Source: Natronolimnohabitans innermongolicus JCM 12255
GTDB lineage: Archaea; Halobacteriota; Halobacteria; Halobacteriales; Natrialbaceae
Length of the DNA: 46,019 nt
Reading direction: 5' to 3'
NCBI RefSeq assembly: GCF_000337215.1
Contig: NZ_AOHZ01000068.1
Coordinates: 85,340 to 131,358 of the forward strand
This document shows, piece after piece, positions 1 to 7,995 of this stretch (position 1 is the first letter of the stretch; each line of letters starts with the position of its first letter). The notes under the pieces were generated by a model. That model made no database searches. It saw only the letters and a program-made list of their open reading frames with translations, and was not told the origin of the DNA. The position numbers and the translations under genes are program-made.

Positions 1-104
1 GCCGGTCTCGCTCCGCTCGACCGGTGAATCGCGCTCACTACCGGGTCCTTCGGACCGCTCGTTCGCGCGAACGCTCCTGTTCAACTCGCGTGGAGCGTGA
101 CCGC
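1..104. other. hairpin-rich intergenic stretch at left edge
   Basis: No gene is seen. The stretch lies downstream of the first minus-strand gene and holds a perfect 14-bp palindrome CGTTCGCGCGAACG at 60-73 and a small hairpin at 44-56 (GGTCC, 3-nt loop, GGACC). No T-run follows, so terminator function is unproven. Confidence 0.4.
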
Positions 105-458
105 TCAATACCCGTCTCGGACCTTGTCGATCTGACACTGGACGCAACGATCGTCGGCGAAACAGGAGACGCTGTCGTAGGGGCAGTCGTACTCCTCGAC
201 GGCGACGGACTGGCGGCGTTTCTCGCGCTCCCAGACGCGCTCCCAGCGGTCGATGTCCATCTCGGCGGAGGTGAACAAAATCGTGTCGTCGCGGTCGACG
301 ATCTTCGCGACCGTCACCGAGTCTCGGTGGGCCTTGACGGCCTCGATCGCCGCTTCGAACGACCCACAACTGCGCTCCTCGACGCCCGTCTCGTCGTCCA
401 GAAGGCGCACCGTGATCGACCCGTCGTACTCCTCCGTCGGCTCGAGGCCGCGGTCCAT
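105..458 (-). CDS. small conserved haloarchaeal protein with C-terminal cysteines
   Basis: A 117-residue acidic soluble protein of unknown function. The N-terminal half reads as a compact alpha/beta fold (SITVRLLDDETGVEERSCG, then an Ala-rich helix). The C-terminus has four cysteines in a short span (CPYDSVSCFADDRCVQCQ), which could bind a metal or form disulfides. The start at 458 is the only good ATG in frame and the composition is normal for the chromosome. No signal peptide or membrane segment is present. I do not recognise the family. Confidence 0.75.
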   Translation of the reverse strand: MDRGLEPTEEYDGSITVRLLDDETGVEERSCGSFEAAIEAVKAHRDSVTVAKIVDRDDTILFTSAEMDIDRWERVWEREKRRQSVAVEEYDCPYDSVSCFADDRCVQCQIDKVRDGY

Positions 459-775
459 GGTCGATAGTCGCCGAACGCCGTGAAAAAAGGTCGGGAACGG
501 CGGTCGTAGTGTCCGGAGTAGACCGAGACCAGGGTGCCGCGGCGACTCGAGAGCGCCAGATCGGTCTCGGGGTCCTCGGGCGGGCGGCAGGGAATCGACG
601 CTTCCTGCCCGAACAGTCGGCGCCCCGCCTGTCCGGCCTCGGCACGGATCTCGCGGATGTGGCGCGTGACCTCGCGGCGCGTTTCGGGGTCGACGGCTGC
701 GTGCGTAGTCGGTAACTCGAGACCACCGTACTCGACGGCGACGGGGAGGGCGTGGGCGTCACCGGATTCTTCCAT
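314..775 (-). CDS. uncharacterised protein, 3' end probably wrong or degraded
   Basis: The first 75-90 residues look coding: acidic, with a helix such as REVTRHIREIRAEAGQAG and a segment LPVAVEYGGLELPTTHAAV. After about residue 95 the composition turns Arg/Ser-rich, as expected when a frame runs over the neighbouring gene. The frame overlaps the next gene (start 458) by 145 bp and passes through a T6 run near 482-487 (minus strand) that looks intergenic. The natural stop may have been lost by a small indel, or the true gene ends near 490. Function is unknown. Confidence 0.4.
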   Translation of the reverse strand: MEESGDAHALPVAVEYGGLELPTTHAAVDPETRREVTRHIREIRAEAGQAGRRLFGQEASIPCRPPEDPETDLALSSRRGTLVSVYSGHYDRRSRPFFTAFGDYRPWTAASSRRRSTTGRSRCAFWTTRRASRSAVVGRSKRRSRPSRPTETR

Positions 776-888
776 ACCGCGTGGTGCGCTCGGAAAGCCC
801 TACGCGTTGGAAGCGAGCCTCAGAACCGCATCGGCCTGCACCTGCAACTGTTAGCACTATTACCGATATCGACGTTCGTGACAACCGC

Positions 889-1731
889 ATGACCCGAAAT
901 GACGTAAGCCGACGACGAATGCTACAGATCGGCGGCGGCCTCGTGGTGGTCAGCGGCGTTGGGAGTACCACGGTCGCCGCGAGCGACCACGAAACGAACG
1001 ACCGGCCGACCGATACCGGCGTCCGGACTCGGAGTGCACACTTCTCACCCGACGCGCCCGACGTCGACATCTACGTCGACGGTGAGCTGGTCCGCGAGGG
1101 CGTCTCGTACCGGACGGTCTCCGACTACCGCGACCTCGGGCCTGGCACGTACACGATTCAGGTCGTTCCCGCCGGCGAAGACCCGGCCGAAGCAGTACTC
1201 GAGGAGACCGTCGAGGTCGACGAGGGGGACTACACCCTCGCGGCGATCGGCGAAGTGGCCGCCGAAAATCAGCCCCTCGAGGCGCTGATACTCGAGGACG
1301 ACAACAGCCCGGTGGATCCGGGTACCGCTCGCGTTCGCGTCCTCCACGCCTCACCCGACGCGCCTGCGGTGGACGTCGTCGCCGGTGAAAACGGGGACGC
1401 GCTGTTCGAGAACGTCGCGTTCGGCGAATCCGGCTACACCGAAGTTCCGGAAGGCGAGTATACGCTCGCCATCTATCCCGCGGGTGACCGAGAGGCCAGC
1501 GTCTTCGAAATCGACGTTTCCCTCGCCGGAGGAACCGTCTACTCCGCGTTCGCGGTTGGCTACCTCGAGCCGGAGGGAGCGCCCGCCGCTGAGCCGTTCG
1601 AGATCCTCCTCACGGAGGATTCCCTCCCGGACGAAGCGGACGGCGAACCGAACGAAGCGAAGCCGAACGACGACGAACCCGAGAAAGCGCCTGAAAAGGA
1701 GGCGGAGTACGAGGACAAGAACGCGGCGTGA
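889..1731 (+). CDS. Tat-exported DUF4397 protein (two DUF4397 units)
   Basis: A 280-residue exported protein. The start at 889 puts a twin-arginine signal at the N-terminus (SRRRMLQIGG plus a hydrophobic stretch ending near VAAS). Two homologous units follow: one from about residue 44 (SAHFSPDAPDVDIYVDG) and one from about residue 145 (VRVLHASPDAPAVDVVAG), each running into a beta-rich segment of the type GxYTLxIxPAGxxxA. This ASPDAPxVDV signature is diagnostic of DUF4397. The last 30 residues are a very acidic Glu/Lys/Asn tail. DUF4397 proteins are surface or secreted beta proteins of unknown biochemical role. The frame stays open upstream to 781, but that part lacks the signal and is rejected. 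Confidence 0.88.
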   Translation: MTRNDVSRRRMLQIGGGLVVVSGVGSTTVAASDHETNDRPTDTGVRTRSAHFSPDAPDVDIYVDGELVREGVSYRTVSDYRDLGPGTYTIQVVPAGEDPAEAVLEETVEVDEGDYTLAAIGEVAAENQPLEALILEDDNSPVDPGTARVRVLHASPDAPAVDVVAGENGDALFENVAFGESGYTEVPEGEYTLAIYPAGDREASVFEIDVSLAGGTVYSAFAVGYLEPEGAPAAEPFEILLTEDSLPDEADGEPNEAKPNDDEPEKAPEKEAEYEDKNAA

Positions 1732-1773
1732 GACTGCCGGCGTCCCGGCGTGGAACGTCTTCGCTGCCGCGGG

Positions 1774-1859
1774 ATATCGTAGCGACTGAAACGATGGACA
1801 CGCTGATCGGGACACCGTCTGGCGATCAGCCGTCCAGTGGCGTTCAGTCGCTACGATAG
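1774..1859. repeat. palindromic element, copy 1
   Basis: An almost full-length inverted repeat of about 84 bp. The left end TATCGTAGCGACTGAA and right end TTCAGTCGCTACGATA are exact reverse complements, and inner CTGATCG/CGATCAG blocks pair as well. A second copy lies at 18967-19054. Both keep the asymmetric ACTGAAACGAT (left) and GTTCAGT (right). Copy 1 starts 43 bp after the DUF4397 stop. The rest of the 314-bp gap (1732-2045) holds no gene I can support. Confidence 0.8.
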
Positions 1860-2045
1860 TGACCGAACGACCTCGTTCTGCTTTCGAGATGCGTTGAATA
1901 ACGCAACCGTTCGACTGTCGGCCGTTTCGTTTGGTGTTCGGTACCACGGAGAAACCCGTGCTGAACGGGTTCTCGGCGGTCTGGAACGACCAGCAAACAC
2001 TTCACCGCGAGTGACGTACTGTCTAACCGGTAACTCGAGGACACC

Positions 2046-3188
2046 ATGGGACGAAATCGCCGTCGGAGGTCGGGATCGGGCTCGCGCACGACGAGGCGCT
2101 GGTTTCTCGCCGGCGGGGCCCTGGTCGTCGGCGGCGTCGGACTCCGCAGCGGCTCGCAGGCCGTCTCTCAGGTGAGCGCCGGTCGGTTCGCCTCGTTCGG
2201 GACGGGTGACGACGCGGCACTGCTCGGCGTCGAGCCCGTGGCGTCCGTTCGACCGGGCGTCGACGCCCAGCGCTTGCTCGCGGTGACGAACAACGCCGGA
2301 GCGCACCTCTCCGTCTCGCTATCGCTAGCGAACCCCGAGCAGGGTGAGCTCTCCGACACCGAACTCTCGCTGGCCGCCGGCGCGACCGCGACGGTCGACG
2401 TTTCGGTCGCGGCCGACAGCCCGACCGGTCAAGACGCGCTGGAAGTCCAACTCGAGGCCTGGAACGACGAGGTAACAATCTCGCTGTCACGGACAGTCGC
2501 GATCGATGCAGGCCCGACGTTCAGTCAGCAGATCGTCGATCAGACCCAGAACAACAACGCCGCGTTTACGATCTCGTATCAGGTGAGCGATCTTCCCGGC
2601 TTCGAGCGCGTCGAAATCGACGTCGAGAACGTCGACGCCGGCCACATCGATGCCGTGACGTACGAGGAGAAGGCGTCGGAGGGGACGATCTCGTACCCGC
2701 CGGGTGGCGGTGCCGACGGCGGCGCCGAAGGCGACACCTACGAGTTCCGATTCCGCGTCTACGATCGGTCGGGCGAAGTCGAGACCCTGTCTACGGAGCA
2801 GTCCGTGACCGCAGACGGCGACGACCCGCCGGGCGACGATCTCGGAAGCGACGACGATCCGAAACTGGTCGAGTTCAGCGTCACCAACGACATCCGGAAC
2901 ACGAACAACCGGTTCACCGTCGACTACGAGGTCGATCAACTCGAGGCGTTCGAGACCGTCGTCGTCGACTTCGACAACGTCGACAACGACTGGGCCGACG
3001 AGACGTTCTCGAGCGACGACGCGCCGGCGGGATCGGTGGTCTACCCGAGCAACGGCAACTATCAGGGCGGCATCAACGGCGACGCGTACGAAATTACCGT
3101 CGAGGTCTACAACGAGAACGGCATCCCCGTCGACAGCGGGACCGTCCAGATCGTCGCGGGCTCCGACGAAACCGTCGAGTGGCCCTGA
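2046..3188 (+). CDS. Tat-exported surface protein with a duplicated beta domain
   Basis: A 380-residue secreted acidic protein. The N-terminus is basic, then TRRWFLAGGALVVGG gives a twin-arginine signal (RRWFL). Residues ~45-155 form a beta-rich domain (LLAVTNNAGAHLSVSLSLAN). Two related repeats follow, about residues 158-260 and 275-375. Both carry an N-rich segment (QNNNAAFTISYQV; NTNNRFTVDYEV), then FERVEIDVENVD or FETVVVDFDNVD, then a YP-Gly-rich turn and a G(D)xYEFxxxVY strand. They are joined by an Asp-rich linker. This suggests an internal duplication of an Ig-like module. Function is unknown; a cell-surface role is inferred from the signal. Confidence 0.8.
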   Translation: MGRNRRRRSGSGSRTTRRWFLAGGALVVGGVGLRSGSQAVSQVSAGRFASFGTGDDAALLGVEPVASVRPGVDAQRLLAVTNNAGAHLSVSLSLANPEQGELSDTELSLAAGATATVDVSVAADSPTGQDALEVQLEAWNDEVTISLSRTVAIDAGPTFSQQIVDQTQNNNAAFTISYQVSDLPGFERVEIDVENVDAGHIDAVTYEEKASEGTISYPPGGGADGGAEGDTYEFRFRVYDRSGEVETLSTEQSVTADGDDPPGDDLGSDDDPKLVEFSVTNDIRNTNNRFTVDYEVDQLEAFETVVVDFDNVDNDWADETFSSDDAPAGSVVYPSNGNYQGGINGDAYEITVEVYNENGIPVDSGTVQIVAGSDETVEWP

Positions 3189-3261
3189 GACGTACTCGAG
3201 TTCCCTCGTAACACGGTCGAATGACCTGAGCGCCCTCGAGAGTGCTACGGTGGCCCGTCGC

Positions 3262-4665
3262 TCAGTACTTCGGATCGGCGCCGGTCGTCTCGTAGACTTC
3301 CTCCATCAGTTCGTCGCGTCGGTCCTGCCAGCTCTCGAGGCCCGCGGGGCTGGTCGGATAGTTCTCGTAGTGGCTCAGGATCTCGTCGGCGCGCTGTTTC
3401 GTCTTGTACAGCGTCCAGAGCGTATCCCAGTGGCCGCGGCTCTTGAGCAGCGTCTCGAGTTTGAGCTTCCAGCCGACGCTCGTGCTCCCGGAGTACAGCG
3501 CTTCCGAGAGCTTGTCGCCGGGCATCGCCGCGATCAGCCCGATGAGATCGTCGAGGTCGGAGCCGATCGTCAGGATGTTGTAGACGTCCAGGGCGGCGTA
3601 CCTGGCCCCGTAGTGGTCCATCACGCGCTCGTTGTACCGCCAGAGCCGATCCTCGCTGACGTCGTCGTGTTCGATCGCCTCGACGATCTGCTCGCCGGCG
3701 TACTTGCCGGCGTAGGCCGCGCCCGCGATACCGCCGCCGGTGGTCGGGTTGACGTGGCCCGCGGCGTCGCCGACGGCGACGAAACCAGGGTGGACCGCCG
3801 AGTCGTGGGGCCGTTTGGTCGGGAGCGCGGCGCCGAGTTTGTCCGCGACTTCCGCGCCGTCGAACTCCGCACGGTTTCGCAGGTCGCGTTTGAGGTCCTC
3901 GACGAGTTGCATCGGCTCCTCGGTCATCTGAAAGCCCAGTCCGACGTTGATCTCCGTCTCGGTCCGCGGGAAGTACCAGAGGTAGCCCGCCGAGCGCTGG
4001 GTCGGCTTGATCACCAGGGCGTCGCTCCACTCGACCGGCTCCTCGACGTGGACGACCTCGCGGTAGGCCGAGGCGAACTGCGAGTAGTCGACGTTGCTGT
4101 CGAACGTCGATCCGGAGACGTCGACCATATCCTGCAGCACCGACAGCGAGCCCGCGCCGTCGACGACGACCTCGGCGTCGTACGACCGCGCCTCCCCCTT
4201 TCGAATCGCCTCGACACCGGTTACCCGGCCGTCGTCGTCCTGGTTCACTTCGGTCACGACGGTATCGTACTGAATCTCCGCGCCCGCCTCGAGCGCGCCC
4301 TCGATGACCAGTCGGCCGTACTCGTGGCGGTCGATGACGGCGAGTTCGCCCGGAATCGGAATCTCGAGGACGGTATCCTCCTGTGGAATCTCGAACCGGC
4401 CGTGGTCGACGTCGGTGTTCGTAAACGCCGGCTCGAGGTTCGATTTCGGGATGACGTCGGGGAAGTTGCCGGCGCCTTTCAGCGCGTCGCCGCAGGCGAT
4501 GTGGCCCGCTTCGTCCTCGTCCTTTCGCTCGAGGACGACGACGTCGTAACCCGCGGTCGCGATCGTCGCAGCGGCGTAACACCCGGCGGTCCCCGCGCCC
4601 ACGACGACGACGTCTCGCGTCTCGGTCGCCGTCGCGGCGTCGGTGGACTGCTCCGTAGTACCCAT
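3262..4665 (-). CDS. geranylgeranyl reductase family FAD-dependent oxidoreductase
   Basis: A 467-residue flavoprotein. It has an N-terminal Rossmann dinucleotide motif (VVVGAGTAGC, residues 21-29), a family-type CGDALKGAG segment, the SAGYLWYFPR motif of the geranylgeranyl reductase family and the second FAD motif GFVAVGDAAGHVNPTTGGG. Family members reduce geranylgeranyl chains, including those of archaeal membrane ether lipids and isoprenoid quinones. Which substrate applies here cannot be read from sequence; haloarchaea carry several paralogues. The protein is soluble or peripheral, with no transmembrane segment. The start at 4665 leaves an 18-residue acidic leader before the first beta strand, common in haloarchaea. 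Confidence 0.9.
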   Translation of the reverse strand: MGTTEQSTDAATATETRDVVVVGAGTAGCYAAATIATAGYDVVVLERKDEDEAGHIACGDALKGAGNFPDVIPKSNLEPAFTNTDVDHGRFEIPQEDTVLEIPIPGELAVIDRHEYGRLVIEGALEAGAEIQYDTVVTEVNQDDDGRVTGVEAIRKGEARSYDAEVVVDGAGSLSVLQDMVDVSGSTFDSNVDYSQFASAYREVVHVEEPVEWSDALVIKPTQRSAGYLWYFPRTETEINVGLGFQMTEEPMQLVEDLKRDLRNRAEFDGAEVADKLGAALPTKRPHDSAVHPGFVAVGDAAGHVNPTTGGGIAGAAYAGKYAGEQIVEAIEHDDVSEDRLWRYNERVMDHYGARYAALDVYNILTIGSDLDDLIGLIAAMPGDKLSEALYSGSTSVGWKLKLETLLKSRGHWDTLWTLYKTKQRADEILSHYENYPTSPAGLESWQDRRDELMEEVYETTGADPKY

Positions 4666-4792
4666 ACGCTGCCTCGTTCGTGACTCAAGAAAACGGTTTT
4701 GTAACCGGACGGTTTCCCGAGGCGGGACGCGGGTGGCCGCCCCTCGAGTTCGACTCGGCTCCCCCGACGACCGCTCGAGCCGACGAGCCGAT

Positions 4793-6043
4793 TCAGACCG
4801 ACTCCCGCAGCGACCAGACGTCCTCGAGGGGCTCGAGTCGGCTCGGCTCCGCGCCGCGCTCGGTCAGGATACCGGCGTGAAACAGCATCGCCTTCAGCTG
4901 GAAGACCGTCGGCGAGTGGTAGACGGTCCCGTCAGCGAGCGTCTCGCGGCGCAGTTCGCCGTCGTCGGTCAGCACGCGGCTTCGGACGGCGTCGTCGCCG
5001 CGGACGAACAGCTCCACGGCGAACGTCGGGTGGGTCTCGTGGAGGTGGACGACCAGATCGACCAGCGACGGCTCGGGCTGCCAGTCGTCGCACATCGCCT
5101 GGAGTTCGGTCACGAGCAGCTCCGTCGCCGGATACTCGAAGACGACGCGACGGGCCAGTTGGCCCCACTGCGGCGCGCGGTCGACGAACCGTTTCGACGA
5201 TCGGTACCAGTCTTCGAACTCCTCGAGTGCGGCCTCGACGGAGCCGCGTCGCGCCAGCGCAAAGCGGACGACTTCCTCGCCGAGCGACGTGAGTTCGACG
5301 CCGCGCGGGCCGTCCTCGATCAGTCCCAGAAACGCCGCACCCTGCCTGGCGCTGTCGACGGCGCCGACCACCTTGTACTCCGACAGTAACGTCGCCGTGT
5401 CGCCGTCCGCGTAGTGGGCCAGCGGGTAGCCGAGGTAGTTCTTCGGGTGGTTGAGTCCGAACGAGGCGTCCGTGACTCCCTGCGCGCCGGCCTGAAACCG
5501 CAGCGCCGTCGCCTCGCTCGAGGTGCGGTTGCCGACGACGCGTGGCACCTCGAGGGCCTCGACCGCCCCTCCAGAATCGACGCCGAGGACGCCGACGTTC
5601 AGCTCCCGCGCGAGCGTGCGGTCGGTTTCGGAGACCGCATCCGCGGGAGCCGCGAGATACGCCGCGTTCGCCTCGCCGAGTCGGTCGTACGCCTGGACGA
5701 TCCCGCGGTGAGTGTCGACGCCGCCGCTCGCGTACCCCTTCGCTTCGACGGCGATCAGCGGCGGCTCCTCGCCCAGTCGGTCGACGGCGAGCAGGTCCGA
5801 CTCGAGGGCGCGGACGCCGACGAGATCGGGGTAGCCGCCGCCGATCCGGACGTGGTTGAACGGGGCCAGGCGCTCGCGGACGTCGGCCGCGATTCGCCGC
5901 CCGGGGAGCCACTCCTCCCGTGCGAACTGCGTGTCCGCGACGGCGTACGACGGCGTCTCGTCGCCGCCGCGTTCCGGGAACAGCTCTCGTTTGGCGTGGG
6001 CGAGCACCTGCGGTTCCGAGAGCGACCGCGCCGCGCTACTCAT
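4793..6043 (-). CDS. uncharacterised protein with PD-(D/E)XK-like N-terminal domain
   Basis: A 416-residue soluble protein. The frame is open to 6175, but the basic 44-residue extension looks non-coding, so ATG at 6043 is chosen. In the N-terminal third, YPDLVGVRALES (D73) is followed by LIAVEAKGY (E100, K102), the spacing and strand pattern of the PD-(D/E)XK nuclease fold. The middle and C-terminal parts look helical and winged-helix-like (TLLSEYKVVGAVDSARQGA; VFQLKAMLFHAGILTERG). Nuclease activity is not established; some members of this fold only bind DNA or serve as structural domains. It lies convergent-free between the flavoprotein gene and the divergent FAD-oxidase operon, with normal base composition. 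Confidence 0.7.
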   Translation of the reverse strand: MSSAARSLSEPQVLAHAKRELFPERGGDETPSYAVADTQFAREEWLPGRRIAADVRERLAPFNHVRIGGGYPDLVGVRALESDLLAVDRLGEEPPLIAVEAKGYASGGVDTHRGIVQAYDRLGEANAAYLAAPADAVSETDRTLARELNVGVLGVDSGGAVEALEVPRVVGNRTSSEATALRFQAGAQGVTDASFGLNHPKNYLGYPLAHYADGDTATLLSEYKVVGAVDSARQGAAFLGLIEDGPRGVELTSLGEEVVRFALARRGSVEAALEEFEDWYRSSKRFVDRAPQWGQLARRVVFEYPATELLVTELQAMCDDWQPEPSLVDLVVHLHETHPTFAVELFVRGDDAVRSRVLTDDGELRRETLADGTVYHSPTVFQLKAMLFHAGILTERGAEPSRLEPLEDVWSLRESV

Positions 6044-6279
6044 GGCCACGTCATTCGCGACGGCGACCAATAACGTTCCGGCGGACGGCTCTAATCCCGC
6101 CGCGGACTTCGCGACCTCGCGGCTTCGACCCCGCCGCCAGCTCTTCCCGCTGGGTGGCCTCGAGCGCCACAGCACTTATTTCCAGCAATGTAGTCACTTC
6201 GAGCGAATCGGTCAATGATGCGCACTCACATACCACACGAGCCACGGGGACGATCGGTCCCGGCGAGCGAGGGGTACCG

Positions 6280-7926
6280 ATGAGCACGAGTTCGACGCCG
6301 CGTCGCCGCTGGGGCTGGGGCCACGCCGACGACTCGATCGACGACGCCGACCTTCGGGAGCGCAAGGCGTTCCTCGAGGACGCCCTCGGCTTTCCGGAGC
6401 GGCCCGTCCTCGAGCCGACGCCGCTCGAGGAGGCGACGATTCCCGAACCGGCGATCGAACCGCCCGCGCGGCTCGCGTCGTTCTGTTCGAGTGATCGGGC
6501 AACCAGAGCGAGGCGAACGTACGGAATGGCGCCGCCGGAGAACGTTCGAGCGTTCCACGGCGACTTCGAGCCGGCGCCGGACGTCGTCGCTCAGCCGCGA
6601 ACCGAGTCGGACGTCGCGGACGTCCTCGAGTGGGCCACCGAGAACCGTGTCGCGGTCACGCCGGTCACCGGCGGGACGGGCGTCGCGGGCGGAACGAGCC
6701 CGCCGACGGGCGATCGCCGGGACGCCTACGCGGGAACGGTCGCACTCGATCTCCGAAACCTGAACGAGGTGCTCGAGGTCGACGAGGAGTCCCGAACGGC
6801 GCTGATCGAGGGCGGAACGATGGGGCCGTCGATCAACGATCAGCTCGAGGAGTACGGCCTCCACCTTCGCCACTACCCGCAATCCTACGAGCTCTCGGGG
6901 CTGGGCGGCTGGATCGCAACGCGCTCGGGCGGCCACTACGCGACCAGGTACACCCACATCGACGAGTTCGTCGAGAGCGTCCGGATGCTGTGTCCGGCGG
7001 GCACCTTCGAGACGCAGCGCGTTCCGGCCCACGGCGCCGGTCCCGATGCGAACCGCCTCGTCTGCGGTTCCGAGGGCACGTTCGGCGTCGTCACGCGGGC
7101 CTGGATGCGCGTCGAACCCCGGCCGACGTACCGCTCGGAAGCCGCGGTGTACTTCGATAGCGTCCTCGAGGCCGCCGAGGCGATCCGGCGGATCGTCCAG
7201 GCGAAGCTCGCTCCGGCGAACTGTCGGCTCCACGATCGGGTGGAGACGAGCATGTACGGGCTCGACGACATCGACCGGGAGATGGTCGTGCTGGGCTTCG
7301 AGTCGACGGACCGGCCGACGGACCCGGCGATCGACCGCGCCCTCGAGATCTGTGCGGACGCCGGCGGCGACTGTCCCGACGGTCCGGACCACCACGGATC
7401 GGGCTACGATCAACACCGCTCTCCCGACAGCGACGTGGTTCGCTGGGGGCAGGCCTTCCAGCTGGGCGGTGCCGGCAACGCTGCGATCCCGCTCTGTGTC
7501 GTCCGCGGGACCGTCGAAACCGCGGTGACGTGGGACCGGTTTCCCGCGTTCCACGAGGCGATGCTCGAGACGGTGAGGGACGCCCTCGAGGACGAGTGCG
7601 GCATGGGTCACGTCTCGACGCGGTTCTCGCACGTCTATCCGGACGGTCCGGCGGTCTACTACACGTTTCAGGCGCCCGGCGACCGGGACCCCGACCGGCG
7701 GATCGAACAGTGGCAGCGGATCAAACGCGCCGCGCTCGACACCGTCATGGACCACGCGCTGACGCCGACCCACCACCACGCAGTCGGGCGAAACCACAAA
7801 GCGTGGTACGCCCGGCAGATTCCCGAGAACTACGGCGAGTCGCTGCGGGCGATAAAGGGGGTTCTGGACCCGGCCGGCGTGATGAATCCGGGCGTCTTGC
7901 TCGACTCGGCGACGGACGGCGACTGA
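6280..7926 (+). CDS. FAD-binding oxidase, alkylglycerone-phosphate-synthase-like
   Basis: A 548-residue enzyme. The N-terminus RRRWGWGHADDS resembles the Trp-Gly segment of AGPS-type enzymes. The PCMH-type FAD domain follows: VAQPRTESDVADVLEWA, then VTGGTGVAGGTSPP and GLGGWIATRSGGHYATRYTH, then LVCGSEGTFGVVT. The C-terminal domain has LTPTHHHAVGRNHKAWY, matching the triple-His motif of alkyldihydroxyacetonephosphate synthase, and ends DPAGVMNPGVLL. The order and motifs point to the AGPS branch of the GlcD/D-lactate dehydrogenase superfamily. True alkyl-ether synthesis would be surprising in an archaeon, so an oxidase acting on a 2-hydroxy acid or glycerol derivative is equally possible. It lies 69 bp before an aminotransferase on the same strand, likely one operon. 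Confidence 0.85.
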   Translation: MSTSSTPRRRWGWGHADDSIDDADLRERKAFLEDALGFPERPVLEPTPLEEATIPEPAIEPPARLASFCSSDRATRARRTYGMAPPENVRAFHGDFEPAPDVVAQPRTESDVADVLEWATENRVAVTPVTGGTGVAGGTSPPTGDRRDAYAGTVALDLRNLNEVLEVDEESRTALIEGGTMGPSINDQLEEYGLHLRHYPQSYELSGLGGWIATRSGGHYATRYTHIDEFVESVRMLCPAGTFETQRVPAHGAGPDANRLVCGSEGTFGVVTRAWMRVEPRPTYRSEAAVYFDSVLEAAEAIRRIVQAKLAPANCRLHDRVETSMYGLDDIDREMVVLGFESTDRPTDPAIDRALEICADAGGDCPDGPDHHGSGYDQHRSPDSDVVRWGQAFQLGGAGNAAIPLCVVRGTVETAVTWDRFPAFHEAMLETVRDALEDECGMGHVSTRFSHVYPDGPAVYYTFQAPGDRDPDRRIEQWQRIKRAALDTVMDHALTPTHHHAVGRNHKAWYARQIPENYGESLRAIKGVLDPAGVMNPGVLLDSATDGD

Positions 7927-7995
7927 TCCGACCGAAACCGACAGTCCGTGGTGGATACCCGAGACGCTAAGGCACAGAATACGTGTACCAGTACC

